From Candidatus Mycoplasma haematohominis (GTDB lineage Bacteria > Bacillota_I > Bacilli_A > Mycoplasmatales > Mycoplasmoidaceae): DNA of 28,931 nt. Location of the stretch: the NCBI RefSeq assembly GCF_902712995.1, contig NZ_CACTIB010000014.1, forward strand, positions 1 through 28,931, written 5' to 3'. A program made the position numbers and the translations under genes. The notes below the pieces were generated by a model. That model saw nothing but the letters and a program-made list of their open reading frames with translations. It was not told the DNA's origin and ran no database searches. Below are positions 1 through 10,537 of the stretch, one piece after another. How positions within the stretch are numbered: the stretch's first letter is position 1; each line of letters begins with the position of its first letter.

Positions 1-380
1 TAAAAAACTTTTTTGTTTGTTCAAAAATCTAAGATTTCTATTGCATAGTCTAGTATTTATTGATCTTTGAGAGAATTTTTGTAAGTGTAAAAAACATAAA
101 TTAATCTTATTCTTATTCTTTTGGTTTCATAATTCACATTTATTTTTTGAGAATTTACTAAAAATTAATATTTTTTGAATATTCGCCTTTCTTAGAATGC
201 CGGCAACTTCGATGAAAAACAATGTCTATATTCTCAACTATTGTTAAGGCTGTAACAGCTACTGGCGTCGTATCTGGAGCCGCAGGTGTAGGCTCCAAAA
301 TGTATTTAAAAAATGGTCATGGTTTTGGAACCATGGATGTAAATGCAACTTCCAATACTACTGGTTCAAATACTGCAACT
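1..380 (+). repeat. Left arm of long inverted repeat bounding the locus
   Basis: This stretch covers the region upstream of the first MSIF gene and roughly its first 50 codons. Read on the opposite strand, about 28419-28796 is nearly the same sequence, with only scattered substitutions and one small length difference in an A run. Long tracts match exactly, such as the part around 121-180 against 28621-28680. The homology fades inside the variable Ser/Thr/Asn-rich part of the gene. Because the window begins here, the true outer edge of the arm may lie outside it. The other MSIF genes (5573, 9346) share only the last 30 or so bases before the start, so this is a specific recent duplication or conversion. 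Confidence 0.9.
193..198 (+). promoter_or_regulatory. -10 box of the first MSIF gene
   Basis: TAGAAT lies 24 bases before the ATG. It is followed by GCCGGCAACTTC, which recurs before three other MSIF genes (GCCGCCAACTTC at 9346). A T-rich tract lies upstream and I see no convincing -35 box. Transcription would start about 7 bases downstream, leaving a leader of roughly 15 nt with no Shine-Dalgarno site. Confidence 0.6.
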
Positions 381-1403
381 CCAACTAATTCTGAATCTCC
401 GTCATCTAAAAATACATCTGCAAATACTCAAGATCAACCAGTTACAGATACAACCAAAACAACCTATGGTTCTGAATTAGTAAGAAATAAATACAAGTTA
501 GTTGATTCCAACACAGAAGAGGCTGTTCTTCTTAATATTATGATGGAGAGATTAGACCCTACAAAAGACAAACTTAAATACGAAGAAAACAAAAGATTTT
601 CAGTTAGCCCAGAAATTGAATTTGGATTTAAAGAATTTAAAAGTAGTTTAGATGGCAAAGAATACTCTACTACTGTTTTACAGAAGCCAGATTCAAAATA
701 TGTAGATCCTTGAAGACAAGCATGTATTCAAGCTTTAGCTGTTGAAGTAACAGAAGCACAATGAAAAGACACTAGTTCAAATGAAGGGAAAGAAATGGCT
801 AGATTGAGAGAGTGATGTACTATACCTACAGTTGAACAAGTATTGAAAAGACATAAGTTAACTCCTTTAAATACTGATGAATCTAAAAATACAGATGATG
901 AGAAATGAAGAGAAGTAATTGCTGGAGGTTGGTTTAAGAAGGAAGGAAGTAAGAAAAACTGAGAAGATCAATCTTTTATTAAGGATTCATCCGATCTAAC
1001 TATTGTTGTAGGAACAGGAGAAGTAGGTGTACAAAGCAAAGAATCAGTAACTACAGAGCAAATAAATGTATTTAAGAAAAGATGTAAAGCTGAGTTATCT
1101 AGAGACTTTACAAGAGATAATTTCTATTTAACTACTCAATTTATAAATGGAATAAAGGATAATAAGCCAGTAATAGATCCATTCCAAGAAGCTGCTTTGT
1201 TTTGCGTTCAACCTTTCACAGCTTCTGAATATATAACTACTTCTTTGCAAGGATTAGTAAGTAGCAATATAGAAGTTAAATCTGATGATTACTGTTACTT
1301 AACTGATATAAATCAAAAAGATTCATGAACAACCAACAATCCTATAGGAGGTAAATCTTTCTGATGTGCTGTTAGAGCTTTATATAAAGCAAAAACAAAG
1401 TAA
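222..1403 (+). CDS. MSIF-type family A surface protein (393 aa)
   Basis: Function unknown. The ORF is continuous only if TGA is Trp; several TGA codons sit at positions conserved in paralogues (for example W198). Residues about 7-28 form a Gly/Ala/Val-rich membrane segment (AVTATGVVSGAAGVGSK), with no lipobox Cys. Residues 40-80 are a Ser/Thr/Asn/Pro-rich linker, the most variable part. The remainder is conserved: NIMMERLDPTKD, RLREWCTIP near 194-202, IAGGWFKKEG near 233-242, DPFQEAALFC ending at C328, and FWCAVRALYK at the end. Six Cys (168, 199, 288, 328, 358, 382) recur in every family A member, suggesting disulfides outside the cell. Unlike the other MSIF genes it has no MKIF partner downstream; the next genes run the other way. 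Surface display is inferred. Confidence 0.9.
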
Positions 1404-1421
1404 TTAAATTACTTAATTTGA

Positions 1422-2288
1422 TTAATTAACTTCCTTTTTTTCTAGCGAACAAAACTTAAATACACTACCTTTTGTTGCTGTAGGTTTATTGACATCGCCG
1501 CTCTCTTTCAATTCATATGCTTTTTGACATGTTTCCCTTATATTTCCTTGATTCGATTTTCCTTTAGTTGCATAAAGTCCATGAAATAAAGAATCCGTGT
1601 TTTCTGTTAATCCATGCCCTATTCCGTTCTCGTCTTTTGCTCCAAAAAACTCTTTATTTCTTGTCTCTCAAAAAATATCATTCCCTTTAGTTCCAATTAA
1701 TTTAGTTTCGTGTTTTTTTCCATATGACTCATTATCTGAATAACTCTCTTCTTTTGTTTTGTCAATAGTTGTTGGTTCTTCCCCTAAGAAAGAACAATAC
1801 TTAAATAGATCTTTTCTTAATTTCGATTGATCGCTTTCAGTTCCTGTAGTAGAAACCTTAATATCAGTAGATTCTTTTCCATAAACTCCTTCACAAATCT
1901 TGTTTAATGCTTTATTGGTTTCTGTTGATGCCGTTACTGCTCTATTATCGTAAGCTCCACTAACCTTACCTTTAAAGTCGTTACTACTAGCATTATCTTT
2001 TTTAAAAACTTCATATGTTTTTTCTCATCATTTCTTATTGTTTTCTACAACCTCTCCAGAATTATTATTGTTTGTTTTCGGAACCAAACCGTATGGAGCA
2101 ACCAAGTAGTTTCCATAAAGCTTCCCTATTTTTGCAGAATTGTCGCCGTAAGTCCCTGAGTAACCGTCTTCCTTAGTCAGAGGAATACACAATACCTCTT
2201 CTCCTAAAAGTGTCTTTACATAGAAACCTCCTCCAATAGTCAAAGCTAATCCTCCAACTACCGCTCCTGCTTTAACTAAAGCTGACAT
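1422..2288 (-). CDS. Family B two-module anchored protein (288 aa)
   Basis: Function unknown. The N-terminus (residues 5-27) is a Gly/Ala/Val-rich membrane helix with GGGF. After a polar spacer come two related modules. Module 1 begins at W87-W88 (both TGA) and includes LNKICEGVYGK and LFKYCSFLGE. Module 2 includes FWETRNKEFFG, the stretch around TCQKAYE, and FKFCSLEKK at the end. Each module has one Cys in a C-x2-x-Y context and one in (F/Y)CS. The ATG lies 2 bases past the stop of the upstream gene 2291c (taa-gg-ATG), so the two are probably co-transcribed and translationally coupled. It converges on the MSIF gene that ends at 1403. An extracellular role is inferred from the anchor and paired Cys. 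Confidence 0.88.
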
Positions 2289-2290
2289 CC

Positions 2291-3058
2291 TTAATCTTGT
2301 TTACCCTGTAAAGAACAGAATTTTAAAGTTTCTTTGTCTTTTGTTTCTTCGTAGGTAGCTTTGTATCTTTTTTCACAAGTATTTTTTAAATCCTCTACGG
2401 TTTTGGTACTTGAATCAGTAGGCGCATAAATATCCTTAAAACCAGCGGTAGTGTCTGCAGCATCTTTTCCTATCCCTTCAACTTCTTGATTTTCAACAGT
2501 CTTTTTATAAAAAGCATCTGCTTGTATTTCTCAGAACTTATCATTTCTTTTGTCTTTAACAGAAATGAATTTTTTCTTTTTGTTGTTTTTGTATTCAGAA
2601 TTTTCTGGTTTTTCTTCTCCTACAGTTACCGGAACACGATTGTGCACAGAACAGTAAGTTCAAATATCTTTTTCATAATTTGCTTGTGAATTATTAATGT
2701 CATCAGTTTCGGGAGAAATATCACTCCTCGTGGTTTTCCCGTAAGCAGTTTTGCAAACATTCTTTAAAGCAGCTGAATCTTTGATGTTCTTAAATTCACT
2801 ACTTTTGTTTGGAAAATGTCAATAAATGTATTTATATGATCATTCTCATCAATTTTTAGTTGCCTTTTCTGCGCTATCAGCATCAACAAAGTGTTTTTGA
2901 AAGTCTTGGCCAAACTTACCATTTGTTGGAGATTGTATAGTTTGATAGCCTTTTGGCATTTCTGGCATATGAAGTGCATTGAATAATCCATATCCTCCTC
3001 CACCTGCCGCTAAAACTGCTCCACCGGTAGCAGCTGCTGCTTTCACTTGTATAGACAT
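2291..3058 (-). CDS. Family B two-module anchored protein (255 aa)
   Basis: A close relative of its neighbours, function unknown. Residues 5-28 form an Ala/Gly-rich anchor (AAAATGGAVLAAGGGGYG). The lead-in GKFGQDFQKHFVDA resembles those of the proteins at 15322 and 17281c. Module 1 starts at W70-W71 (WWEWSYKY, three TGA-encoded Trp) and has LKNVCKTAYGK and IWTYCSV. Module 2 has FWEIQADAFY, LKNTCEKRYK and LKFCSLQGK at the C-terminus. A likely -10 box lies at 3087-3092 on this strand, inside the 43-base gap to the upstream gene. It ends 2 bases before the ATG of 1422c. Confidence 0.88.
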
Positions 3059-3086
3059 GTTAAAAAACTAAACTCAATTCCCCAAT

Positions 3087-3092
3087 TTTATA
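3087..3092 (-). promoter_or_regulatory. Candidate -10 box (TATAAA) for gene 2291c
   Basis: On the minus strand TATAAA lies 29 bases before the ATG at 3058, in the short gap after 3102c. The spacing is close to that of the MSIF promoters. AT-rich context makes chance occurrence possible. Confidence 0.4.
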
Positions 3093-3101
3093 TGACATTT
3101 T

Positions 3102-3593
3102 CTAATTAGCTGTTACATCTAAACTTCCGATCCCTCCTACAGTGCAAAAATTTTCAACATCCTTTTTTAGTTCATGAGAAGTACTAGCATTTGCTCCAGA
3201 AAACTCATTTTTAGGTTTTTTATAGTGTGATTCACATACTTTATTTAAATGCTGAGTTGTATTATCTCCATAACCAGAAGTTACATCTTTAAATACAGAA
3301 GTTATGTTTTTGCCTTTGTTGTTTATTTTTTTAGGTTCCAATTTATTTTTATAAACCCATTCGAATCAATCTTTGTTTTTCTCTGTATCAGCAACCAACT
3401 GAGATTGATTTTGTACAGAAGCACCTAATTGGTTTCCTGAGTAATTATTTCCTGATTCTGAAGAAGATAGAGTGTAAGAAGGAGGTTCCTTATTTGATAA
3501 AGCAATGACAGCTACAGGCACTACAGTCGACACTACTATTGTTCCAGTTGCTGCTGCAACTAGTTTCTTAGCGGTTAAATCTGTAAGCTTCAT
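3102..3593 (-). CDS. Single-module family B protein, first-type module only (163 aa)
   Basis: Short family B relative of unknown function. The N-terminus has a Val/Ala-rich membrane segment at about residues 10-32 (LVAAATGTIVVSTVVPVAVI), less glycine-rich than its paralogues. A Ser/Asn-rich spacer leads to one module: WFEWVYKNK at W76 (TGA for the first Trp, TGG for the second), then LNKVCESHYKK, then the terminal VENFCTVGG and about ten residues. It corresponds to the first half of the 260-aa proteins, for instance WWNWVYKNRY in 4510c. The second module is absent and the ORF ends cleanly at TAG, so it looks like a genuine short form rather than a decayed copy. Confidence 0.85.
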
Positions 3594-3663
3594 TTTTTTA
3601 ATTCTTCCAAATTCAATACTGAATAAAACAACTTGAAATAAAAAACAACAAATGACAACTTAC

Positions 3664-4317
3664 TTAAATCTGTGATTTATTATCTTTCTCTCTTAATTCT
3701 TGAATTGCTTGTTCTCCAATTTTTCTTGCCTTTTCATCTAAGTGTTTTCCGGATTGACCTAGACACATCTCTTTATAAAGATCATCTGGTTTTTGAAATT
3801 CTAAATCTGCTTTATTTAAATCTTCTGAATCTTCTTTATTTTCGTTTTCATAACTGAAGCATCAGTCAACCATATCAGATATCCATTTATTAACAGCATG
3901 AATAGTAGGGTCACTAACTCCATCGGTTGCGTTTCAGAACGGCATGTTTAATTGAGGAGTAGCTTTATCTACCGGATTTCCTTTTATATTTTTGTCATGA
4001 CCTCAAATTCTTTTTCAGTCTTCTTTATTGTTATTTAAAAGATTTGCAATACTATTACTAGGGTTAAATTCCTTTCTGTTTCCTACAATTACTTCAATAA
4101 ATCCCTTCTTTCCGTATTTGTTGTATAGAGAGAAATAATCTCCGTAATCATATTGTTCAGCTTCATTTGATCTGTTTTTGTTTCAAGCATCAATTTTGTC
4201 TTTTACTTCTTGTCTTATATTTGAATATCCTTTTTCTAAAGTTGATAGAGTTCCAGCTGTTGTAGCTATTCCTGCAACTGCTGTTGCTGCAGAAGCTATT
4301 TTTAACTTGGTATTCAT
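3664..4317 (-). CDS. Anchored hypothetical protein with WCF motif (217 aa)
   Basis: Not recognised. MNTKLKIASAATAVAGIATT forms a weakly hydrophobic N-terminal anchor. The rest is polar and rich in Lys/Asn/Asp, with a Tyr-rich stretch (YDYGDYFSLYNKYGKKGF) and six TGA-encoded Trp. Only two Cys occur, in DWCFSYE and YKEMCLGQSG about 34 residues apart. The preceding VNKWISDMVDWC resembles VTNWISNWC in the protein at 16222, suggesting distant kinship. It is the second gene of the leftward block, 193 bases after 4510c, so it may have its own promoter there. Confidence 0.82.
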
Positions 4318-4509
4318 TAAAGATTTATTCGTTTTCTACTATGCAGCTTGTTTTATTAATGTTTTATATTTTTTTAAATTTGCATATGTGTAGTTATTCA
4401 AAAAATATGACTTTTTAAATCTAAATAAATAGTTCTTTGAAAGTAAAAAACAATTATTTAGTTCCAGAAAAAGAAATTTATATGACTGATACTACCGAAG
4501 ATTTAATTA

Positions 4510-5292
4510 TTAGGATTTCGTTCTTTTTAATGAACAATATCTAAATACATCTGCTTCCGGAGCTTCAGAACCGCTACTTGTTTTTCCATATGCAATTTGA
4601 CAAGTAGATCTAAGTGTCTCTGCATCTTTTCTTTCTCCTCTTTTATTCTTGTTAAATAAGTTATGGAATAATGAATTTTCTGTTGCTTTGGAACCAGATC
4701 TTTCTCATTTATCTTCAAAAAATAGTCTTTGTTGTTCGTTTCAAAAGGAATCATTTCCAGTAATTGCGACTAATTTATCTGTATTGTCTTTCCCGTATGA
4801 ACTCGTTACTTTATAAGTTTCTTTTTCTTCAGTTTCTCCATCAATAGTCTTAGGTCTTTTCTTAACTGCAGTACAGTATCTCCAAACATCTGCTTCGGCA
4901 AAATCTCCTGTACTTAAACCGCTCGTTTTGATATTTGAGCTTTGTTTTCCATAAACATCACTACAAACTTTCTGAATTGCTTTTGCATCTTTTCCAGCTC
5001 CCTTATCTAGCCCCGTAAACCCCTGTTGCGGATTCTCTCTAGTTTCATTATCTGAATCTTTATTGTCAGATCCAACAGAATACCTATTTTTGTAAACTCA
5101 GTTTCATCAAGATTCATTCTTACTTGCATCTACAAAATAATCCGGATATTCATATACATATAAATTGCTTGTGTTAGTTTTAAAAGGTTCATAGCCAGGC
5201 ATACCATTATTAACTAGGAAACTTAATCCATAACCACCACTTGCAACCAAAATTGCAACTCCACCTGCTGCAGCTGCTTTACCTAGAGACAT
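4510..5292 (-). CDS. Family B two-module anchored protein (260 aa)
   Basis: Function unknown. MSLGKAAAAGGVAILVASGG is a typical family B anchor. Module 1 begins at W62-W63 (WWNWVYKNRYS), followed by IQKVCSDVYGK and VWRYCTA. Module 2 has FWNEQQRLFFE, LRSTCQIAYGK and the C-terminal VFRYCSLKRTKS. Module 1 resembles those of 13764 (WWNWVFKNRY) and 3102c, although those genes are not adjacent in orientation. It is the first gene of the leftward block and is divergent from the MSIF gene at 5573, across a 280-base gap that must hold both promoters. Confidence 0.88.
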
Positions 5293-5542
5293 GTACTTTT
5301 AAATATTGTTTATCAGTTAAATTTCAAATTTATGAAAAGACATTTTAATTTGAAGATTGCTTAATAAATTTAAATACAACATCCAATAATTTCCCGCCTT
5401 TTGTTAATAGAAAAATACCCATCATCAATTTTTAGACCACAAAAAAATATTAAATAAATTAATTTATTTTTTTTGCTCTGTAGATAAGTTTTATTTTTGA
5501 AAATTTATTAACAATCAGTATTTTTTTCATAGCAACCTTTTC

Positions 5543-5548
5543 TAGAAT
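5543..5548 (+). promoter_or_regulatory. -10 box of the second MSIF gene
   Basis: TAGAAT followed by GCCGGCAACTTC, 25 bases before the ATG at 5573, the same arrangement as at 193-198. Further upstream the sequence differs from the first MSIF gene, so conservation is limited to the -10 and leader. Confidence 0.6.
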
Positions 5549-5572
5549 GCCGGCAACTTCTATGAAAAAACA

Positions 5573-6757
5573 ATGTCTATATTTTCAACTATTGCTAAGG
5601 CTGTAATAGCTACTGGTGTTGTATCTGGAGCAGCAGGTGTAGGTTCCAAAATATATTTAAAAAATGGTCATGGTTTTGGAACCATGGATGTCATAAATGC
5701 AACTTCTAATACTCCTGATTCAAATTCTGTAAATCCAACCAATTCCGAAACAATACCTCCTACTGATGCATCTTCAATTAGTCAACCTCAACCAACTTCA
5801 GAATCAAGAACTTACGGAACTGAATTGAAGAAAAATAAATATGAATTAGTAGACGAAAAAACAGATAAGTCCATCATCCAAAACATCATGACGGAAAGAT
5901 TAGATCCTACAAAAGATAGTCTTACTTTTTATTACAACACTAGATTTGACAAAAGCCCAAGAGTAAATTACTCAACAAAAACTCTACAATCCTCTTTAAA
6001 CAACGAAAACATCTCTCTTACTCTAATTCAAAAACCAACAGAAACTGATGCAGAAGCTTGAAGAAAAGCATGTATTGATGCTCTAGCAAGAACAGTTACA
6101 GATGAAGTAACACAAGATAAAAGTAATGAAAATAAAGAACTAGCAAGACTTAGAGAATGATGTACTATTCCAACTGTTGATCATGTTTTAAGAAGACACA
6201 AATTAACACCTTTAAGCACTGATGAATCAGATACACAGGATACTGATCTTTGAAAAGAAGTAATATCTGGAGGATGATTTAAGAAAGAAGGAGATAAGAA
6301 ACCTTGAAAAGATCAATCCTTTATTAAAGGAGAAGATTTAAAGACTGTTATAGGAGATCAAGAAGAAGGTATCGAAAATAAAGAAGCAGTTACACCAGAA
6401 AAAATAAATGTCTTTAAAAAAGTATGTAAAGCAGAATTATCCAAAGCATTTACAAGAAATAACTTCTACTTAACAACTCAATTTATAAATGGAATGGTTG
6501 ATGATCAAAAACCAATAATTGATCCATTCCAAGAAGCAGCTTTATTCTGCGTTAAACCTTTTAAAGCTTCTGAATATGTAACGGTTTCTTTACAAGGAGA
6601 TGTTCAAACTTCAGTAGTTCTAAATCAATCTGACTATTGTCACTTAACTAAACCAGCAGATGGTTTTGATTCTTGAACTACCAATAATTCCCTTGAAGGG
6701 AAAACATTTTGATGTGCTGTTAGGGCTTTATATAAAGCTAAACCTACAGGTAAATAG
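5573..6757 (+). CDS. MSIF-type family A surface protein (394 aa)
   Basis: Function unknown. It has the same architecture as the protein at 222: a membrane segment at about residues 7-28, a variable Ser/Thr/Pro/Gln-rich linker at about 40-80, then the conserved domain with IMTERLDPTKDS, RLREWCTIPTV, GGWFKKEGDKK, DPFQEAALFC and FWCAVRALYK, including all six family Cys. The leader lacks a Shine-Dalgarno site and carries upstream ATGs in another frame. The stop is 8 bases before the ATG of the MKIF gene at 6766, so the two form a tandem pair, probably one transcript. Pairing recurs at 9346/10538 and 28577c/27371c, implying that the products act together. Confidence 0.9.
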
Positions 6758-6765
6758 ATGTTTCC

Positions 6766-7935
6766 ATGAAAATATTCAATTATTTATTCAATAAATATGG
6801 AATACCTGCATTGTTTATAGGCTCTACAGGTATAGGAATAAAAACTTATCTTAGTAAAAATGGACATTCTTTTGTTTCCTCTATTGCTAATATTCCTTCA
6901 GATTTAATAAACACTATATTCCAAATAGATAATCCTGAAATTCCTAGAGAAAAACAAACATATCTTGATGCTCTTACATCTTCTGGTTACACAGTAGTAA
7001 GTGAAACAACTAAAGATGAAGCATTACAAAACATACTTATTCAAAGATTATTCCCATCTAGACATTCTCAAATTCAATACACAAAAAATAGATTATTTAA
7101 AGGTAGTCCAGAAATAACCTTAACAAGAGCCGAATATACGAATAAGGACAATAAAAAAGCTGATTATCTACAAAAACCAGCAAAAACTGAAACAGACAAG
7201 TTAAAAAACGCATGTATAGTAGCACTAAAAGGAGAAGAAAATAAAGATGAATTTTCAGTTCGTCACAATGGGCAAGAGCAAACAGACGCTTTTAAAGAAC
7301 TATCCAGATTAAGAGAATGATGTACAGAACCTAAAGTTAAACATGTTCTAGGAAGACATAAATTAACTTTATTAAGCACTGATCAAACTAAAGATGACGA
7401 TAAATGAAAAGAAGTAATAGCTGGAGGTTGATTTAAGAAAGAAGGAGATAAGAAAAACTGAGAATCACAGACATTTATAAAAGATATAGATACTTTTTTA
7501 GGAGATAAAAAAGGTACTGGTATTTCAACTACTGATGAAGTAACAGAAACACATATTTCAGCCCTTAAAAAACAATGTAAAGAAGTTTTAGAAAAAAACT
7601 TTGAAAGAAAAAATTTCTATGTAACTAAAGATTTCATCGATGGAATGGAAAACAATAACAATAAACAAACTACAGTAGATGAATTTCAAGAAGCAGCCTT
7701 ATTTTGCTCTGAACCAATAACAGCAAAAGATTATGTTGAAAAAGCTATGCAAGGTAATGTTGATGCTAAATTAGATGAAAAAGACAAACAAGATTACTGT
7801 TTTGTAGAAGAAAAACCTCAGCCAAGCGATTATTCATCAATAAAAACTAATGATCCAATGGCAGGAAAAACCTTTTGATGCGCTGTAAGAATGGTTTATG
7901 CTCCGAAAGAAAAACCAGTAAATTCTAAAAGTTAG
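6766..7935 (+). CDS. MKIF-type family A surface protein (389 aa)
   Basis: Partner of the preceding MSIF gene; function unknown. MKIFNYLFNKYGIPALFIG plus STGIGIKTYL gives an amphipathic start and a membrane segment at about residues 12-30. It lacks the long Ser/Thr linker of the MSIF type. Conserved blocks are NILIQRLFPSRH, LSRLREWCTEP, IAGGWFKKEGDKKNW, DEFQEAALFC, DKQDYCFVEE and FWCAVRMVY. All six family A Cys are present. The closest relative here is 26232c. The TAG stop (7933-7935) overlaps the stop of the opposing gene 7932c. Confidence 0.9.
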
Positions 7936-8918
7936 GAATTAGATCCAACATCAGAACAGTATCTTCAAGCATCCTCTATTTCTTTTTGATCTGATGTTGA
8001 ACTGCTTGTATAAAAATCTTTACATATTTTGTTTAAAGAAGTATTGTCGCTCACTTGCTCATCTCATCCTTTTTTTACATTCTTAAACTTTTCACTTTGA
8101 GGATAAGCACTTGTCTCATCTGCTTTATCTTTTTGTCATCTATATTCATAAGATCAATTCCATCAATCTTCGCTGTAGTCGTATACAACAAATTTTTCTT
8201 TATTTGAACTGTCTAATGTTGTATTTTTAACTTCAGCTTTATTTACTTGAGATAAAGTGAAATAGGTTATTTCCTTTTCTCCATCTTTTATTTTGAACTT
8301 AGCCTTTGTTGCTTGAAAGATACCAGTTGGATTTCCAGTTTCTTCTGGATTCTTACCTTCTATGGAACATGCCAATCAGAATAAATCTTTATACTTTGGA
8401 AATTTAAAACGCCTTCAATAAAGAAAATCGCAGAATTGATTCATATGAAGATCCCTATCTAGTCTTCAAATTCTTTCACTACTGAATGCCCCAACTATGT
8501 TTACATAAGATGAAAAAGTTTGATTTTTTATTATGTATATTCTTCGTTTGTAAGCTTCTTCTCATCAAGATTGGTTTTCTTGTTTTCAACTTACTAATTT
8601 ATCTAAATGTTTATTTATGTGAGTAAGCTCAAAATTTGTGTAACTTGATGAATATTTTTTACTTATTGTAGTAGGGCTTGAACCTGCATAAGATCTGCGA
8701 TCAAATTTTGATTGTGTTCCTGTATTAAATTTTTCTGCAGCAGTTTTCTTCCTAACAGGAACTAAATTCTCAATTGATAAATTTTCAAAAATACCTATTT
8801 CTTCTCCAGTTTCTCCATTGAAAAGATATATTTTTAAAAGTTCATTTATGGAAACTCCAAGTACTGAATTAACTCCTAAAGCAGAAACAGTTAATGTTAT
8901 TTTTGACTCCTTTAACAT
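7932..8918 (-). CDS. Family B2 anchored protein (328 aa)
   Basis: Function unknown. The ATG at 8918 begins MLKESKITLTVSALGVN, matching MLSETKITIAVAAIGGN in the paralogue 19881c. The N-terminal hydrophobic stretch (residues 6-30) is less glycine-rich than in other family B members. A basic stretch PVRKKT is shared with the paralogue (PARKKT). Two modules follow. In the first, W118-W119 (WWEEAYKRR) is followed by MNQFCDFLY and LFWLACSIEG. In the second, W252-W253 (WWNWSYEYRWQ) is followed by LNKICKDFY and AWRYCSDVG near the C-terminus. It converges on 6766 with overlapping stops and diverges from 9346 across a 427-base gap. Confidence 0.88.
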
Positions 8919-8938
8919 GGTTTTGACTTTTTGTGCGC

Positions 8939-8944
8939 ATTTTA
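8939..8944 (-). promoter_or_regulatory. -10 box of gene 7932c
   Basis: On the minus strand TAAAAT is followed by GCGCAC, 21 bases before the ATG. The -10 plus GC-rich discriminator resembles TAGAATGCCGGC at the MSIF genes and TAAAATGGCCAT before 12435. Confidence 0.45.
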
Positions 8945-9060
8945 TTTACAAATCAACAAACTTTTTTCTCTATCTAAAAATTTAACGTACAAAAAATAAG
9001 TTATTTTCAATTTTCAATTTTTAAGCACATACTTAATGGCTTCATATAAAAACAACTTAA

Positions 9061-9076
9061 CACCCTAGGAAGGGTG
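9061..9076. repeat. Perfect GC-rich hairpin CACCCT-AGGA-AGGGTG
   Basis: A 6-bp perfect stem with a 4-base loop, mid-way between divergent genes and unusually GC-rich for its surroundings. No T run follows on either strand, so an intrinsic terminator is unlikely; an operator is possible. Confidence 0.5.
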
Positions 9077-9315
9077 ATAACAAGCTAACACATTTTTTAT
9101 AGCCTATAAACGCTTTAGACACTATTTCTTTGATTTCTAACTTAAATTTACTTTAAAAAACTAAAGGATATTTTTATTTTGCAACTCTTCGTAAGAAAGA
9201 TCTTTTTTATAAGTAGAGCTAGAAAAATAAATAAATAATTTCAATTTCTTTGTTTCATTGAAAACAAATACGAGAAATTATTAATTATTTAGTTTTTTAC
9301 AATAACTACCATATC

Positions 9316-9321
9316 TATAAT
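9316..9321 (+). promoter_or_regulatory. -10 box (TATAAT) of the third MSIF gene
   Basis: An exact TATAAT 25 bases before the ATG at 9346, followed by GCCGCCAACTTC. It supports reading TAGAAT at the other MSIF genes as the same promoter element. Confidence 0.65.
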
Positions 9322-9345
9322 GCCGCCAACTTCAATGAAAAAACA

Positions 9346-10524
9346 ATGTCTATATTCTCAACTATTGTTAAGGCTTTAACGGCTACTGGAGTTTTATCTG
9401 GAGCAGCAGGTGTAGGTTCCAAAATATATCTAAAAAATGGTCATGGTTTTGGAACCATGGATGTTGTAAATACAACTTCTAGCACTCCTACTTCAGATCC
9501 TTCAACTCAATCTAATACTGAATCTCAAGATACATCTAAACATACAAAACCAGAACCAGTTTCTGATACAGCAAAAACTACTTATGGATCTTTATTGAAA
9601 GAAAAGAAATATCAATTAGTAGAAACAAATACATCAAACGACATCATCCTAAATATCATGATGGAGAGACTGGATCCTACAAAAAACAGTCTTAAATATT
9701 CAAAAAAACAAAGATTTTCAGTTAGTGAAGAAGTTACCTTCGGAACTAAAACATTTACTAGCCAAGTAGGAGATAAGAGTTACTCATTGACTATTCTTCA
9801 AAAACCAGATCAAAAATATATAGAGCCTTGAAAACAATCATGTATTCAGGCTTTATCAGTAGAAGTAACAAAAACAAAGGTTGAAGATTCAAAAACACAA
9901 GAATACAGCGAAATGGCTAAATTGAGAGAATGATGCACTATTCCTACAGTTGATCAAGTTTTAAGAAGACATAAATTAACTCCACTTAATACAGATGTAG
10001 ATAACCATAAGGATGATGCAGAATGAAAAAAAGTAATAGCTGGAGGTTGATTCAAAAAAGAAACAGACAAAGATAATTGAGAAGATCAATCCTTTATTAA
10101 AGGCACAGATCTAGATACTGTAATTGGTAACGATAAAAGAGGAATAAATTCAGAAAGTGAGGTAGATAAAACCAAAATAGATGTTTTTAAAAATAAATGT
10201 AAAGCAGAACTAGAAAAAGCCTTTGAAAGAAAAAACTTCTATCTAACTACTCAATTTATTAATGGAATAACAGAAACAGATAAACCTACAATAGATCCTT
10301 TCCAAGAAGTAGCTCTATTTTGTGTAAAGCCTTTTAAAGCTTCTGAATATGTAACTGCTTCTTTACAAGGATTAGTTCATGAACAAGTTGAAATAAGTAC
10401 AGATGATTATTGTTATTTATCAAATATAGAAAATAAAGATTCATGAACTACTAATAATCCTTTAGGAGGCAAATCTTTCTGGTGTGCTGTTAAGTCTTTA
10501 TACAAAGCCAAAGTAAATAAATAG
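9346..10524 (+). CDS. MSIF-type family A surface protein (392 aa)
   Basis: Function unknown. Membrane segment at about residues 7-28 (ALTATGVLSGAAGVGSK), then a Ser/Thr/Pro-rich variable linker (SSTPTSDPSTQSNTESQDTS), then the conserved domain: NIMMERLDPTKNS, LREWCTIPTV, IAGGWFKKE, DPFQEVALFC, DYCYLS and FWCAVKSLYK, with the six family Cys. Most Trp are TGA, but FWC uses TGG. The stop is 13 bases before the ATG of the MKIF gene at 10538, forming the second tandem pair. Confidence 0.9.
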
Positions 10525-10537
10525 ATATGAAACTAAT

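Larger units (their letters stand above)
8919..9345. other. Divergent intergenic region
   Basis: No gene is supported in these 427 bases. It should hold the promoter of 8918c (TAAAAT on the minus strand at 8939-8944) and of the MSIF gene at 9346 (TATAAT at 9316-9321). The notable internal element is a perfect hairpin at 9061-9076. Confidence 0.7.

Noticed and set aside
222..1403. Many genes appear broken by TGA stops into short ORFs and look like pseudogenes.
   Set aside because: TGA falls at Trp positions conserved in paralogues (WW, REWC, FWC), and reading it as Trp gives full-length families with normal TAA/TAG stops.
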